NCBI GenBank assembly: GCA_002313325.1
Contig: DCBE01000019.1
Location: 1-57,220 of the forward strand
Length of the DNA stretch: 57,220 bases
DNA from: Flavobacteriaceae bacterium UBA1115
GTDB lineage: Bacteria; Bacteroidota; Bacteroidia; Flavobacteriales; Flavobacteriaceae
Reading direction: 5' to 3'
Below the pieces are notes generated by a model. The model saw nothing but the letters and a program-made list of their open reading frames with translations. It had not been told where the DNA came from and did no database searches. Made by a program: the position numbers and the translations under genes. Positions 50,401 through 57,220 of the stretch are shown one piece after another; the first letter of the stretch is position 1, and each line of letters starts with the position of its first letter.

Positions 50401-50971
50401 TAAAGTGCACACCAAAAGAGAGTCCAATAAGAAATGCAATCATCACCAGCCAACGATCGCCACGCGGTGTATGCATTACTGCTTCCCACCTTAAACCTAG
50501 CCAAAATATGACGGAGGTGATAAACATGGCCATGGCATATACTTCTGCTTCAACGGCATTAAACCAAAATGAGTCTGAAAACGCATAGCTCAATGCGCCA
50601 ACTGCCGCTGCGCCCAGCACCAATATTCCATTTGGTCCTTTTGGTTGTTCCTCTTTAATAACAACGCGTGTTAGGATGCGTGTAAGCGACCAAAACATAA
50701 AAAGTATGGTAAAGGCGCTGGCAATTACTGACATCATATTTACCCAGAAAGCTACGCTTTCGGGCCCACTGGCAAACGAGGAAAAAAAGGCACCCATCAT
50801 CTGAAAAAGGGGTGCCCCAGGGGGATGTCCAACCTGAAGTTTTGCCGATGTAGCAATATATTCACTACAATCCCAGTAACTTGCTGTAGGTTCAACTGTT
50901 AGGTAGTAGGTAGTAAAGGCAATAAAAAATACAAACCAACCTGTTAACGTATTTCTTTTGGTAAAATTCAT
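47450..50971 (-). CDS. DUF2723 family polytopic membrane protein (O-mannosyltransferase-like)
   Basis: A 1173-residue protein. The N-terminal half holds about a dozen transmembrane segments with the DUF2723 signature: YYLTVEPTASYWDCSEYIATS near the start, then GHPPGAPLFQMMGAFFSSF. This acidic first-loop pattern resembles GT39/GT83-type lipid-dependent glycosyltransferases. After about residue 640 is a large soluble part with ERDYALVGSFYVFAMCIG, TIGDNDTFAIWYAQE and helical repeats toward the C terminus that look like TPR units. A role in protein or lipid glycosylation is inference. The frame is open 16 codons further upstream, but MNFTKRNTLTGWFVFF at 50971 is the likely start. Confidence 0.87.
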   Translation of the reverse strand: MNFTKRNTLTGWFVFFIAFTTYYLTVEPTASYWDCSEYIATSAKLQVGHPPGAPLFQMMGAFFSSFASGPESVAFWVNMMSVIASAFTILFMFWSLTRILTRVVIKEEQPKGPNGILVLGAAAVGALSYAFSDSFWFNAVEAEVYAMAMFITSVIFWLGLRWEAVMHTPRGDRWLVMIAFLIGLSFGVHFMGLLTIPAIGMLYYFRNYTFSWKSFIIANVVSVAVLLFVFKLLLPLTLAYFGNAEVFFVNSFGLPFNSGTIIAGLSIIAFFFWGLRFTQQKKWVQLNTGLWCIAFILIGFSSWIMLPIRANANTVINENAPADARALLAYYNLEQYPETHLFYGPMYTDMYAGQDEKDPYRDDKPKYEKDLKKGRYEIVNAWKDARINANNKHTGLLPRMWSSGNAVNYITYYGAPDFDIKPEYRNQEKLTNLINDFISRVNNNEVDAKGYHEFLQRFGTYIDIEKPSLVDNLTYLFDFQINYMYFRYFMWNFAGKQNDEKGELDPFNGNWISGISWLDSIRLGPQNNLYQDAKNNKGRNTYFMLPLFLGLLGALFLYQQDKKQFWVLLVFFLFTGLALKVYLNERVFEPRERDYALVGSFYVFAMCIGIGVVALGDSLKKVVSARMAAPLSVVLCLLAVPMLMGYQNCDDHDRSNRYTAQSTAKAYLDSIDEDKDAMIFTIGDNDTFAIWYAQEIEGYRTDVRSINTQLLATDWYIDQLKRKTYESNPIPSQLSHKQYAYGTRDYVKFEAVNDSVRWNLADFMTWVSSDNPRTRYKHLLQQYEVDLARIPKQTLNMVYYPTNKIRVPVNKENVLMSGAVKPEDADLIVDYIDIDLPKSGLYKNRLMMLDILHNNDWKRPIYYTGGSYEDQEYIWMKDYLQLDGLVYKLVPIKTTENPINPYQMGRIDADKMYDIVQKWDWGNADSDQIYHDPETRKNSISFRSNLTRLAEQLNEENKPEKAIAILDLAMEKMPLEYFGYYSLLTPIVAAYYQAEANEKAGTLAEKIADKYLDKLNYYNSIGDDNQRAYAEIILTDMERYRAVVDATVAAEHFEVAKTLIQGFIESSGSFAPLYSAYDYYTPMAPYVTVLFDAEMEASGRLLFDAIAQVYQNRLALFSQVPNEELAYYKESIAYEISGYQSLVESYQMVDSDLALVSEVNKAFRKAVAPYQQD

Positions 50972-51036
50972 AGGTCTCGTAAAGAGCACTAAAGTACAAT
51001 ATCTGCTAAAACTTGACATAAGATTTTTTTAAACTA

Positions 51037-51067
51037 TTGGCGCAACAAAAACTTTGTGCTATTTTTG
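51037..51067 (+). promoter_or_regulatory. Promoter TTG-N20-TATTTTTG for tRNA-Gln
   Basis: TTG at 51037-51039, a 20-base spacer and TATTTTTG at 51060-51067 give a near-perfect promoter. The precursor would carry a 5' leader of about 60 bases before the tRNA at 51135. Confidence 0.65.
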
Positions 51068-51134
51068 CCAACCGTTTATTTGTAGTACAGCGTATTAAGT
51101 ATCGCGTCTGCTATGTAAATTGAGTTTAATTTAT

Positions 51135-51207
51135 TGGCCTATGGTGTAACTGGCAACACGTCTGATTTTGGTTCAGAAGAGTCTAGGTTCGAGCCCTAGT
51201 AGGCCAA
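51135..51207 (+). tRNA. tRNA-Gln (anticodon TTG)
   Basis: A complete 73-base cloverleaf. The acceptor is TGGCCTA/TAGGCCA with discriminator A. The D stem is GTGT/ACAC, the anticodon stem is TCTGA/TCAGA with loop TTTTGGT (anticodon TTG), the variable loop has five bases, and the T arm is CTAGG-TTCGAGC-CCTAG. CCA is not encoded. An acceptor register shifted by one base also pairs, but it gives a worse fit at positions 8-9. Confidence 0.95.
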
Positions 51208-51213
51208 CAAGCC

Positions 51214-51238
51214 CACTCCTTTTTGAGTGATCTTTTTT
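51214..51238 (+). terminator. Terminator after tRNA-Gln
   Basis: CACTC and GAGTG pair around a six-base loop (CTTTTT), then ATC and a run of six T follow. It starts seven bases after the tRNA 3' end. Confidence 0.6.
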
Positions 51239-51346
51239 ATGCAACCTTTCTTTTTATACAGATGCTAATGAACTCAAATATTGGCATGCAAACGACACCA
51301 TAATTTTGAAGATTTTTGTCAAGGTTACTAAATCCAATTTTATTTC

Positions 51347-51354
51347 TATATTTG
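51347..51354 (+). promoter_or_regulatory. -7 element TATATTTG for rimP-nusA-infB
   Basis: TATATTTG is an exact consensus match, 49 bases before the rimP ATG. Transcription would begin near 51359 and give a leader of about 45 bases that contains the hairpin at 51378-51392. No -33 TTG is seen at normal distance. Confidence 0.55.
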
Positions 51355-51377
51355 CATCTTTTAACGGGATAGTGGTA

Positions 51378-51403
51378 GGGGACATTGTCCTCTTTTTTAT
51401 TTT
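51378..51403 (+). promoter_or_regulatory. Terminator-like hairpin (possible attenuator) just before rimP
   Basis: GGGGA and TCCTC pair around CATTG; the flanking ACA/TGT bases can extend the helix inward. A run TTTTTTATTTT follows, ending at the rimP ATG at 51404. The hairpin plus T tract has the form of an intrinsic terminator. It lies between the promoter and the first gene, so full-length operon mRNA needs read-through. Confidence 0.55.
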
Positions 51404-51877
51404 ATGGATTTTAATAGACGCGTACACGAATTACTCAACAAAGCCTTGGCCAAGCAGCCCGCTTTATTTTTAGTGGATATAAGCATCGACCTAGCTTCGC
51501 ACATACGTGTTGAACTTGATGGCGACACTGGGGTAACCCTTGAACAGTGCATACAAGTGAGTCGTCATATTGAGCACAACCTAGATAGAGAAGAGCACGA
51601 CTTTTCACTTGAGGTAGGTTCTGCAGGTGCTGCCGCACCGCTTAAGCAACCGCGACAGTATAAAAAACATCTAGGTCGTATCTTAAAAATCATCACCAAT
51701 AGCGATGAAGAGCTAAAGGGGACCTTAACAGCTACAGACGATCAAATGATTGCGTTGCAGTGGAAAGCACGCGAACCAAAACCCGTTGGCAAAGGAAAAC
51801 ACACGGTAAGTAAGGACGCTAAAGTGTCCTACACCGAAATTAAAAAAGCAATCGTTCAAATTCAATTTAATAAGTAA
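51404..51877 (+). CDS. rimP: Ribosome maturation factor RimP
   Basis: A 157-residue RimP. The N-terminal domain has the VDISIDLASHIRVELDGDTGVTLEQCIQVSRHIE segment and the conserved LEVGSAGAAAPLKQPRQYKKHLGR region, equivalent to the usual EVSSPG motif. The C-terminal SH3-like domain follows. It helps mature the 30S subunit. It is the first gene of the rimP-nusA-infB operon; the gap to nusA is one base. Confidence 0.92.
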   Translation: MDFNRRVHELLNKALAKQPALFLVDISIDLASHIRVELDGDTGVTLEQCIQVSRHIEHNLDREEHDFSLEVGSAGAAAPLKQPRQYKKHLGRILKIITNSDEELKGTLTATDDQMIALQWKAREPKPVGKGKHTVSKDAKVSYTEIKKAIVQIQFNK

Positions 51878-51878
51878 T

Positions 51879-53114
51879 ATGGAAAATCTCGCCCTTATAG
51901 AGTCGTTTTCGGAGTTTAAAGACGAAAAGTTTATCGACCGAGTAACGTTAATGTCAATCCTTGAAGAAGTGTTTCGCAATACCTTGAAAAAGAAATATGG
52001 AACAGATGACAATTTTGATATTATTATCAACCCAGACAAAGGGGATTTGGAAATATGGCGTAACCGCATTGTTGTGGAAAATGGCGAAGTAGATGATCCC
52101 AATGAAGAAATAGAACTTTCAGAAGCACAAAAAATTGAGCCCGATTTTGAAGTGGGTGAAGACGTTTCAGAAGAAGTAAAATTAGCCGACCTGGGGAGAC
52201 GTTCTGTTTTGGCACTACGTCAAAACTTGGTGGCACGTATTCACGAGCACGACAACACCATCATCTACAAGCAATTCATTGACCTTGTTGGCGAAATCTA
52301 CACAGCGGAGGTACACCACATACGCAACCGTGTAGTGATCTTGCTTGATGATGAAGGAAACGAAATCATTCTGCCCAAAGACCGACAAATTCCATCTGAT
52401 TTTTACAGAAAAGGAGACAACGTTCGTGGGATTATTGAAAGTGTAGAACTTAAGGGAACCAAACCAAGTATTATTATGTCGCGTACGGCGCCACGGTTCT
52501 TGGAAAAATTATTTGAACAAGAGATTCCTGAAGTATTTGATGGCTTGATTACCATCAAAAAGGCCGTTCGCGTCCCTGGAGAAAAAGCCAAAGTGGCTGT
52601 TGATTCTTATGACGACCGCATCGATCCAGTTGGTGCTTGTGTGGGCATGAAAGGTTCCCGTATCCACGGCATCGTACGTGAATTGGGAAATGAAAATATT
52701 GATGTGATTAACTATACCAACAACACCCAACTTCTAATTACAAGATCATTAAGTCCCGCTAAAGTCACTTCGGTCAAAATAGATGAAGAGACCAAGCGTG
52801 TTGAGGTGATGATGGATCCAAGCGAAGTGTCCAAAGCCATTGGACGTGGAGGATTTAATATCCGCCTTGCAGGGCAACTCACGGGCTACGAAATTGACGT
52901 GTACCGTGAGGGCATGGAAGAAGATGTTGAGTTAACTGAGTTTTCTGATGAAATTGAAGCCTGGATTATAGCGGAATTTAAAAAGGCAGGATTAGATACT
53001 GCTAAAAGTATATTAGAAGAGGATATTGAAGATTTGATAAAACGTACCGATTTGGAAGAAGAGACCATTTCAGATGTGCGAAAAATATTAAGCGCAGAAT
53101 TTTCTAACGAATAA
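51879..53114 (+). CDS. nusA: Transcription termination/antitermination protein NusA
   Basis: A 411-residue NusA. It has the N-terminal RNA polymerase-binding domain (about 1-130), an S1 domain around EIYTAEVHHIRNRVVILLDD, and KH1/KH2 with the signature DPVGACVGMKGSRIHGIVRELGNENIDVI near residue 247 and IGRGGFNIRLAGQLTGYEIDVY near residue 320. A short helix-hairpin-helix-like C terminus ends ISDVRKILSAEF. It tunes pausing, termination and antitermination. This is relevant because a terminator-like hairpin lies in the leader of its own operon. Confidence 0.95.
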   Translation: MENLALIESFSEFKDEKFIDRVTLMSILEEVFRNTLKKKYGTDDNFDIIINPDKGDLEIWRNRIVVENGEVDDPNEEIELSEAQKIEPDFEVGEDVSEEVKLADLGRRSVLALRQNLVARIHEHDNTIIYKQFIDLVGEIYTAEVHHIRNRVVILLDDEGNEIILPKDRQIPSDFYRKGDNVRGIIESVELKGTKPSIIMSRTAPRFLEKLFEQEIPEVFDGLITIKKAVRVPGEKAKVAVDSYDDRIDPVGACVGMKGSRIHGIVRELGNENIDVINYTNNTQLLITRSLSPAKVTSVKIDEETKRVEVMMDPSEVSKAIGRGGFNIRLAGQLTGYEIDVYREGMEEDVELTEFSDEIEAWIIAEFKKAGLDTAKSILEEDIEDLIKRTDLEEETISDVRKILSAEFSNE

Positions 53115-53150
53115 CCAAACCAAGCAATTTTTTATTGCGCAAAAGATTAT

Positions 53151-55862
53151 ATGGCAGATTTAAAAACAATTCGAATTAATAAAGTACTCCGCGAGCTAAA
53201 CATCTCGTTGGACCGTGCAGTGGACCACCTGTCCGAAAAAGGATTTTCAGTGGAAGCGCGCCCAACAGCCAAACTTTCGCAGCAGGAGTATGAACTACTT
53301 TTAGATGCATTCCAAACGGATCGCTCCAAAAAAGAAGCGTCTCACGAAGTATTCGAAGAGAAACGTAAAGAAAAAGAAGCCATTCGCGAACAGGCACAAA
53401 AAGAAGAAGCGCCCACCCCCGAGCTTTCTAAAACAAAAAACGTAGTCAAGGCACAAGCAAACTTGAGCGGCTTAAACCCCCAAGTTAAATTTGACTTAAA
53501 CCCGAATCCAAAGCCTGCCGAAGCTCCCAAAGTATCAGCGCCAGAAGAAACAGCACCACCACCAATAGAAACAGTTGTACCCAAAACAGACAAACTTTCC
53601 GTGGCAGATAAAACTGCTGGAGCAGATAAACCTACCGTGGCAGATAAACCTACCGAAGCTGCGCCAACTGCCAAAGCTAAAGAGGAAGCACCTGCAAAAG
53701 CAGCAATGCCTGTAGAACCAACGTCTGAAAACTCTGGAAAGATTGAAACTCAATACAAAAAGTTAAGTGGTTTAAAATCAGCTGGGGATAAAATTGATTT
53801 ATCAAAATTCAAAAAACCCGCCCCAATGAACCCCGCTGACAGCGATAGCAACAAGCGTCGCAGAAAACGAATTACTAAAGACACAGGTCCTGGAAACCGC
53901 AAGCCCAACAATCGCGGTAATAAACAACAGCGACCAACGTTAGCTAAAGAAGAGCCTACAGAAGAAGAAATCCAAAAGCAAATTCGAGAAACTCTCGAAA
54001 AGCTGCAAGGAAAGACTTCCAAGTCAAAAGGAGCTAAGTACCGCCGTGAAAAGAGAGACTTTCACCGTCAAAAATCGGAGGAAGTAGAAGCGTTACAAGA
54101 AGCAGAAAGCAAAATCCTTAAGGTTACCGAGTTTGTAACTGTTGGAGAAGTGGCAACCATGATGGATATCAGTTCCACACAAATTATATCGGCATGTATG
54201 TCGCTAGGTATCATGGTTACCATGAACCAGCGCTTGGATGCAGAAACACTTTCTATTGTTGCTGAAGAATTTGGTTATGAAGTAGAATTTGTGACGGCTG
54301 ACATTGAAGATGCCGTTGAAGTAGTTGAAGATAAACTGGAAGACTTAGAACACCGCTCACCTATAGTTACGGTTATGGGACACGTTGATCACGGAAAAAC
54401 ATCTCTCTTAGATTATGTGCGAAATGCGAATGTAATTCAAGGAGAGTCTGGGGGTATTACGCAGCACATTGGTGCGTATTGTGTGAAAGTGAAAAATGGA
54501 CAAACCATTACCTTTTTAGACACTCCTGGTCACGAGGCCTTTACTGCTATGCGAGCGCGTGGAACACAAGTAACCGACTTGGTTATTATTGTGGTGGCTG
54601 CCGATGACGACATCAAACCACAAACCAAAGAGGCCATCAGTCACGCACAAGCGGCTTCGGTTCCCATAGTGTTTGCCATTAACAAAATGGACTTGCCAAC
54701 GGCCAACCCGGATAAAATCAAGGAAAACTTAGCTGGAATGAATTTATTGGTTGAAGATTGGGGTGGAAAAATCCAATCCCAAGACATCTCTGCTAGGACA
54801 GGGGAAGGCGTTGAAGAGCTTTTAGAAAAAGTATTGTTAGAAGCAGAGCTACTGGAGCTAAAAGCAAACCCAAACAAGGCTGCTCAAGGTTCTGTAGTTG
54901 AAGCATTTTTAGATAAAGGTAGAGGATATATTTCCACTTTATTAGTACAATCTGGCACATTGCGCATTGGAGATTATATTTTAGCTGGACGGCACAGCGG
55001 TAAAGTAAAAGCGATGCAGAATGAGCATGGCATGGAAATTAAAGAAGCTGGTCCGTCTACGCCCGTTTCCATTTTAGGACTTGACGGCGCACCGCAAGCA
55101 GGTGACCGCTTCAATATTTATGGCGACGAAAGAGAAGCCAAGCAAATTGCCGCAAAACGCACCCAATTGGTGCGCGAGCAGTCGGTTAGAACGCAACGCC
55201 ACATTACACTGGATGAAATCGGAAGACGTATTGCACTGGGTGACTTTAAAGAATTGAATATTATTCTGAAAGGAGACGTGGATGGTTCTGTCGAAGCGCT
55301 AACGGACTCGTTCCAAAAGCTTTCTAACGAAGAAATTCAAGTTAACATTATCCACAAAGGCGTTGGCGCCATAACGGAATCAGATGTATTGTTGGCTTCG
55401 GCTTCCGATGCGATTGTTATCGGCTTTAATGTACGTCCTATGGGAACTGCACGTCAATTGGCCGAGAAAGAGGAAATCGATATTCGAAGCTACTCTATTA
55501 TTTACGATGCCATCAATGATCTTAAAGATGCGATGGAAGGCATGCTTTCACCCGATTTCAAAGAAGAGATTAGGGGTAATGCTGAAATCAGGGAAACCTT
55601 TAAAATATCAAAAGTGGGTACCATTGCCGGTTGTATGGTTACAGACGGTAAAATTATCCGCAACTCAGGTATTCGTGTTATCCGTGAAGGGGTTGTTGTT
55701 TTCATGGGCGAATTAGAATCTCTCAAGCGTTTTAAAGACGATGTTAAAGAGGTTACCAAAGGCTACGATTGTGGGCTTCAAATCAAAGGATTTAACGACA
55801 TCAAAGATGGCGATGTTGTGGAGTGCTATGAAGAAGTAGCCATCAAAAAAACGCTTAAATAA
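53151..55862 (+). CDS. infB: Translation initiation factor IF-2
   Basis: A 903-residue IF-2. An N-terminal IF2_N segment (KVLRELNISLDRAVDHLSEKGF) is followed by a long charged linker (about 65-320). The linker is rich in Lys, Glu, Pro and Ala, with repeated ADK-type units near 155-175. A second IF2_N domain lies near residue 325. The G domain has GHVDHGKTS near residue 408, DTPGHEAF near residue 458 and NKMD near residue 512. Domains II-IV follow, ending with the initiator-tRNA-binding part. It starts 36 bases after nusA. Its end is one base from the convergent SPOR gene. Confidence 0.96.
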   Translation: MADLKTIRINKVLRELNISLDRAVDHLSEKGFSVEARPTAKLSQQEYELLLDAFQTDRSKKEASHEVFEEKRKEKEAIREQAQKEEAPTPELSKTKNVVKAQANLSGLNPQVKFDLNPNPKPAEAPKVSAPEETAPPPIETVVPKTDKLSVADKTAGADKPTVADKPTEAAPTAKAKEEAPAKAAMPVEPTSENSGKIETQYKKLSGLKSAGDKIDLSKFKKPAPMNPADSDSNKRRRKRITKDTGPGNRKPNNRGNKQQRPTLAKEEPTEEEIQKQIRETLEKLQGKTSKSKGAKYRREKRDFHRQKSEEVEALQEAESKILKVTEFVTVGEVATMMDISSTQIISACMSLGIMVTMNQRLDAETLSIVAEEFGYEVEFVTADIEDAVEVVEDKLEDLEHRSPIVTVMGHVDHGKTSLLDYVRNANVIQGESGGITQHIGAYCVKVKNGQTITFLDTPGHEAFTAMRARGTQVTDLVIIVVAADDDIKPQTKEAISHAQAASVPIVFAINKMDLPTANPDKIKENLAGMNLLVEDWGGKIQSQDISARTGEGVEELLEKVLLEAELLELKANPNKAAQGSVVEAFLDKGRGYISTLLVQSGTLRIGDYILAGRHSGKVKAMQNEHGMEIKEAGPSTPVSILGLDGAPQAGDRFNIYGDEREAKQIAAKRTQLVREQSVRTQRHITLDEIGRRIALGDFKELNIILKGDVDGSVEALTDSFQKLSNEEIQVNIIHKGVGAITESDVLLASASDAIVIGFNVRPMGTARQLAEKEEIDIRSYSIIYDAINDLKDAMEGMLSPDFKEEIRGNAEIRETFKISKVGTIAGCMVTDGKIIRNSGIRVIREGVVVFMGELESLKRFKDDVKEVTKGYDCGLQIKGFNDIKDGDVVECYEEVAIKKTLK

Positions 55863-55863
55863 C

Positions 55864-56247
55864 TTAAGGCTTCAGTACAAAAGCCGAGCTAAATCTCCCT
55901 TTAACTTTTTCTAATTCTGCCAAAGCTTCCCGCTCATTGGTAAAACTACCTACACGTATTTTATAGTTGGGTGTTTCGTGAATCAGCTGTGCAATCATAT
56001 TTGGAAATAAGGTTTCAAACCTTGCTAACTCTGCTGTAGTTTCCTCAAAATTGCCATAAAATATTTGAATTGTAAATTGCTTCTTGGCTGCATTCAATCG
56101 GTCTAAGGCTATTTTTTTCTGAAGTAAGCTGTCTAATTTCTGTGGTGCACGTATTTGTGTTTGTGCTTGCTGTCCCATTACGTAGGAACAGTTTATTAAA
56201 ACACAAAAAATAAAACAGCAAGTTTTTCGATGCATGTTGAATTTCAT
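55864..56247 (-). CDS. SPOR-domain protein with signal peptide
   Basis: A 127-residue exported protein. After MKFNMHRKTCCFIFCVLINCSYVMG is a likely signal-peptide cleavage before QQAQTQ. The C-terminal 70 residues form a SPOR domain (FTIQIFYGNFEETTAELARF, then YKIRVGSFTNEREALAELEKVKGRFSSAFVL). Such domains bind denuded peptidoglycan glycans at division sites. The ATG at 56247 lies six bases after a -7 element. A second ATG at 56235 is an alternative start, and the frame is open to 56304. It is divergent from the ActA-like gene. Confidence 0.85.
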   Translation of the reverse strand: MKFNMHRKTCCFIFCVLINCSYVMGQQAQTQIRAPQKLDSLLQKKIALDRLNAAKKQFTIQIFYGNFEETTAELARFETLFPNMIAQLIHETPNYKIRVGSFTNEREALAELEKVKGRFSSAFVLKP

Positions 56248-56253
56248 TAAAGA

Positions 56254-56261
56254 CAAAAATA
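56254..56261 (-). promoter_or_regulatory. -7 element TATTTTTG for the SPOR gene
   Basis: On the minus strand TATTTTTG is followed by six bases and an ATG at 56247. The mRNA would be nearly leaderless if that ATG is used. Confidence 0.5.
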
Positions 56262-56408
56262 CACCATTATTTAAATTATTTTTTGTTAAAAAGATGCTAA
56301 ACATTATTTATTTATGTGTCTGATTAACAGTAATATAACATATTATTTAGACAAAATATAAATTAAAACTTTGACAGCTATCTAGTTTTTAAAATGGGGG
56401 CTGTGTCG

Positions 56409-56416
56409 TAATTTTG
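56409..56416 (+). promoter_or_regulatory. -7 element TAATTTTG for the ActA-like gene
   Basis: TAATTTTG fits TAnnTTTG and lies 45 bases before the ATG at 56462. The -33 region has no TTG at normal spacing. Confidence 0.45.
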
Positions 56417-56461
56417 CTAACAGATTCATTAAAGTGTGAATTAACCAAAAATTAACCTCGT

Positions 56462-57220
56462 ATGTTCAAGGACAGCTTTCTAGCTCACCTTCTATTACTG
56501 CTCCTAACGCTCTGCTACAGCTTCGCTGTAAATGCCCAAGAGCCTGATATCCAAAAAGGAAAGTCTTTATTTAATGCCAATTGTGCTGCTTGTCACAAAC
56601 TCAAAAAACGCGCTGTGGGTCCTGCTCTAGCAGGCGTATCTGCCAAGTATGACAAAGAATGGCTTTATACTTGGATTAAGAATTCGACTGCCATGGTAAA
56701 GTCTGGCGATCCCCAAGCGGTTGCCATTTATGAAGAGTACAATGGTTCTGTTATGACCTCGTTTCCACAACTTTCTAACGAGGACATCGATAATATTTTA
56801 GCATACACCGACTATACACCTCCCGCACCAGCTGCTCCTCCCATGACTGCTGCTGCTCCTGCTGAGTCAGGTGGTGGCTTTACAAACGATTTAATCTTAG
56901 CGGTGCTGATGTTGGTTTTGGCTGCTTTGGTAACCATGTTGTTTTTGGTCAACAAAACTCTAAAAAAAATCGCAGCGGCTAACGGCGTTGAAATTATTAA
57001 AAAACAAAAAACAAAGCGTACACCACTTTGGAAAGCCTATGCGCAAAACCCATTCTTGGTGTTTGTTACGGTTGTATTCCTATTGCTTTCAAGCGCATAT
57101 GTTGGATACAGCTATCTGATGCAAGTAGGTATCGACCAAGGGTATATGCCCATTCAACCGATTCACTATTCTCACAAAATTCACTCAGGAGAGAACCAAA
57201 TTGAGTGTAAATATTGCCAT
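56462..57220 (+). CDS. actA: ActA-like cytochrome c subunit of alternative complex III (5' part)
   Basis: The first 253 codons of a gene that runs off the window. MFKDSFLAHLLLLLLTLCYSFAVNAQ is a signal peptide. A mono-haem cytochrome c domain follows with CAACH near residue 38 and a distal methionine candidate in SVMTSFP. After a Pro/Ala linker come two transmembrane segments (about 143-163 and 198-218). The start of a multihaem domain follows, with HYSHKIHSGENQIECKYCH at the very end. This order is that of Bacteroidota ActA fused to a mono-haem domain. ActA would be part of a quinol-oxidising complex; the remaining act genes should lie to the right. The symbol is assigned by family resemblance. 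Confidence 0.85.
   Translation, partial: MFKDSFLAHLLLLLLTLCYSFAVNAQEPDIQKGKSLFNANCAACHKLKKRAVGPALAGVSAKYDKEWLYTWIKNSTAMVKSGDPQAVAIYEEYNGSVMTSFPQLSNEDIDNILAYTDYTPPAPAAPPMTAAAPAESGGGFTNDLILAVLMLVLAALVTMLFLVNKTLKKIAAANGVEIIKKQKTKRTPLWKAYAQNPFLVFVTVVFLLLSSAYVGYSYLMQVGIDQGYMPIQPIHYSHKIHSGENQIECKYCH

Noticed and set aside
1..57220. CRISPR arrays, rRNA genes, insertion sequences, toxin-antitoxin or phage-defence genes
   Set aside because: No regularly spaced repeats, rRNA sequence, transposase or recognisable defence protein is visible. The only mobile-element trace is the integrase-like segment in sdhA.

Overview
The window is a stretch of mostly core chromosome from a member of the Bacteroidota, most likely family Flavobacteriaceae. 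The evidence is the repeated TAnnTTTG -7 promoter element, the lack of strong Shine-Dalgarno sequences, the SUF operon with its DUF59/DUF2480/DUF3078 tail, the Bacteroidota-type three-gene succinate dehydrogenase, a DUF4270 lipoprotein, a DUF2723 membrane protein, and the first gene of an alternative complex III operon. No genus can be named from the sequence alone. Genes are tightly packed, and several convergent pairs overlap at their stop codons.

Layout: 1-4.1 kb holds a cut tRNA-Ala, a HAD phosphatase, an enoyl-CoA hydratase family enzyme, queD, lpxH and hflX. From 4.1 to 11.7 kb on the minus strand is a ten-gene SUF iron-sulfur operon (A-type carrier, sufB, a small lipoprotein, sufC, sufD, sufS, sufE, a DUF59 protein, DUF2480, DUF3078). 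From 11.8 to 17.0 kb come thiL, a proline aminopeptidase and a large exported Asp-box (sortilin-like) protein. From 17.1 to 21.0 kb is sdhCAB, the oddest locus here. From 21.2 to 34.4 kb are an omega-amidase, an Ig-like lipoprotein, a decayed comF, glyQS, a frameshifted outer-membrane protein gene, exonuclease III, an aldo/keto reductase, radA, a flippase-like membrane protein, panD, panC, a short glycogen-synthase-like protein and a DUF4270 lipoprotein.

From 34.5 to 47.0 kb, all on the minus strand, lie rpoN, asnS, an RND/MMPL exporter, frr, pyrH, tsf, rpsB, rpsI, rplM and polA. The order of transcription is rplM-rpsI-rpsB-tsf, then pyrH-frr from its own promoter. From 47.1 to 57.2 kb are a cysteine-less thioredoxin-fold protein, a 1173-residue DUF2723 membrane protein, tRNA-Gln, the rimP-nusA-infB operon with a terminator-like hairpin in its leader, a SPOR-domain protein, and the 5' part of a haem-binding ActA-like subunit that runs off the end.

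The strongest novelty candidate is the sdhA reading frame. It carries about 123 extra N-terminal residues that resemble the arm-type DNA-binding domain of a Bacteroidota tyrosine recombinase, and no ATG, GTG or TTG codon lies at the expected native start. The sdhC gene before it has a TTG start, is AT-rich, and is flanked by two direct and two inverted copies of TTTGTAACAC. Together these look like the scar of a mobile element. Other points of interest are an exact 4-nt gap between the -7 element and the ATG in four genes (leaderless mRNAs), a possible attenuator before rimP, the redox-dead thioredoxin, a histone-H1-like tail on ribosomal protein S2, and two pseudogenes (comF and a DUF3575-like gene).
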